Assembly: GCA_964427955.1 (NCBI GenBank)
Contig: CAYRWY010000038.1
Location: 1-22,653 of the forward strand
Direction: 5' to 3'
Origin: JACRBK01 sp964427955
Lineage (GTDB): Bacteria > Chloroflexota > Anaerolineae > Aggregatilineales > Aggregatilineaceae
DNA length: 22,653 nt
Below, piece by piece: positions 22,572-22,653 of this stretch. The first letter of the stretch is position 1. Every line of letters begins with the position of its first letter. Under the pieces are notes generated by a model that worked only from the letters and a program-made list of their open reading frames with translations, was not told the origin of the DNA and did not search any database. A program made the position numbers and the translations under genes.

Positions 22572-22653
22572 TTGGGATGGGGAGGGGCGCTGCGTGACTT
22601 GCCCTATGTGCGTCAATTTAAGGTTTTGTGAGGCCATCACGGTCTTATCCCGG

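Overview
The window looks like chromosomal DNA from a high-GC member of the Chloroflexota, most likely an Anaerolineae-type lineage. This is inferred from gene content (a DUF3160 secreted protein, GT39-type membrane glycosyltransferases with long C-terminal domains, a very long multi-PAS kinase) and from abundant short palindromic repeats of the 'CCTCACCCCC..CCCTCTCC', 'TTCAACGCAGAGAC' and 'GTAGGGGC..GCCCCTAC' kinds. No rRNA, tRNA, CRISPR array, transposase, phage gene or replication origin was found.

Layout. Positions 1-446 (minus) hold the start of a PstS-like phosphate-binding lipoprotein, cut by the window edge. Its upstream gap (447-600) carries a striking array of TTTAA-type direct repeats at about 11-bp spacing, like a multi-site Pho box. 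Positions 601-4884 (minus) encode a soluble histidine kinase with seven PAS domains and a GAF domain. A GT4 glycosyltransferase (5217-6533, minus) is divergent from a degenerate receiver-HTH regulator (6665-7435, plus). A small two-cluster ferredoxin, an anchored hypothetical protein and an Apd1/sucrase-ferredoxin-like [2Fe-2S] protein follow (7440-9247).

From 9560 to 12196 (minus) lies a probable three-gene operon: a PAS protein, a polytopic membrane protein of the 7TM sensor type and an atypical SDR/NDUFA9-like oxidoreductase. A TTGACA/TACAAT promoter precedes it. From 12258 to 16293 (minus) a clan GH-A glycosidase-like membrane-anchored protein is translationally coupled (ATGGGTGA) to a GT39-like glycosyltransferase. 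The pair appears to be driven by a leaderless promoter. From 16857 to 22556 (plus) come four genes for exported or membrane proteins: DUF3160 with an SH3b-like domain, a UPF0114/YqhA membrane protein, a beta-propeller-like protein with a C-terminal SH3b-like domain, and an exported cyclase-family protein with an altered metal motif.

The most unusual signal is the repeats. At least three families (called A, B and C here) occupy intergenic gaps, nest inside one another, and also lie inside the GT39 reading frame at three places without breaking it. One copy supplies the stop codon of the GT4 gene. The gene clusters suggest envelope and exopolysaccharide work (GT4, GH-A, GT39, exported SH3b proteins) plus environmental sensing (phosphate, multi-PAS kinase, split PAS/7TM module). 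No single well-known pathway is complete in the window.
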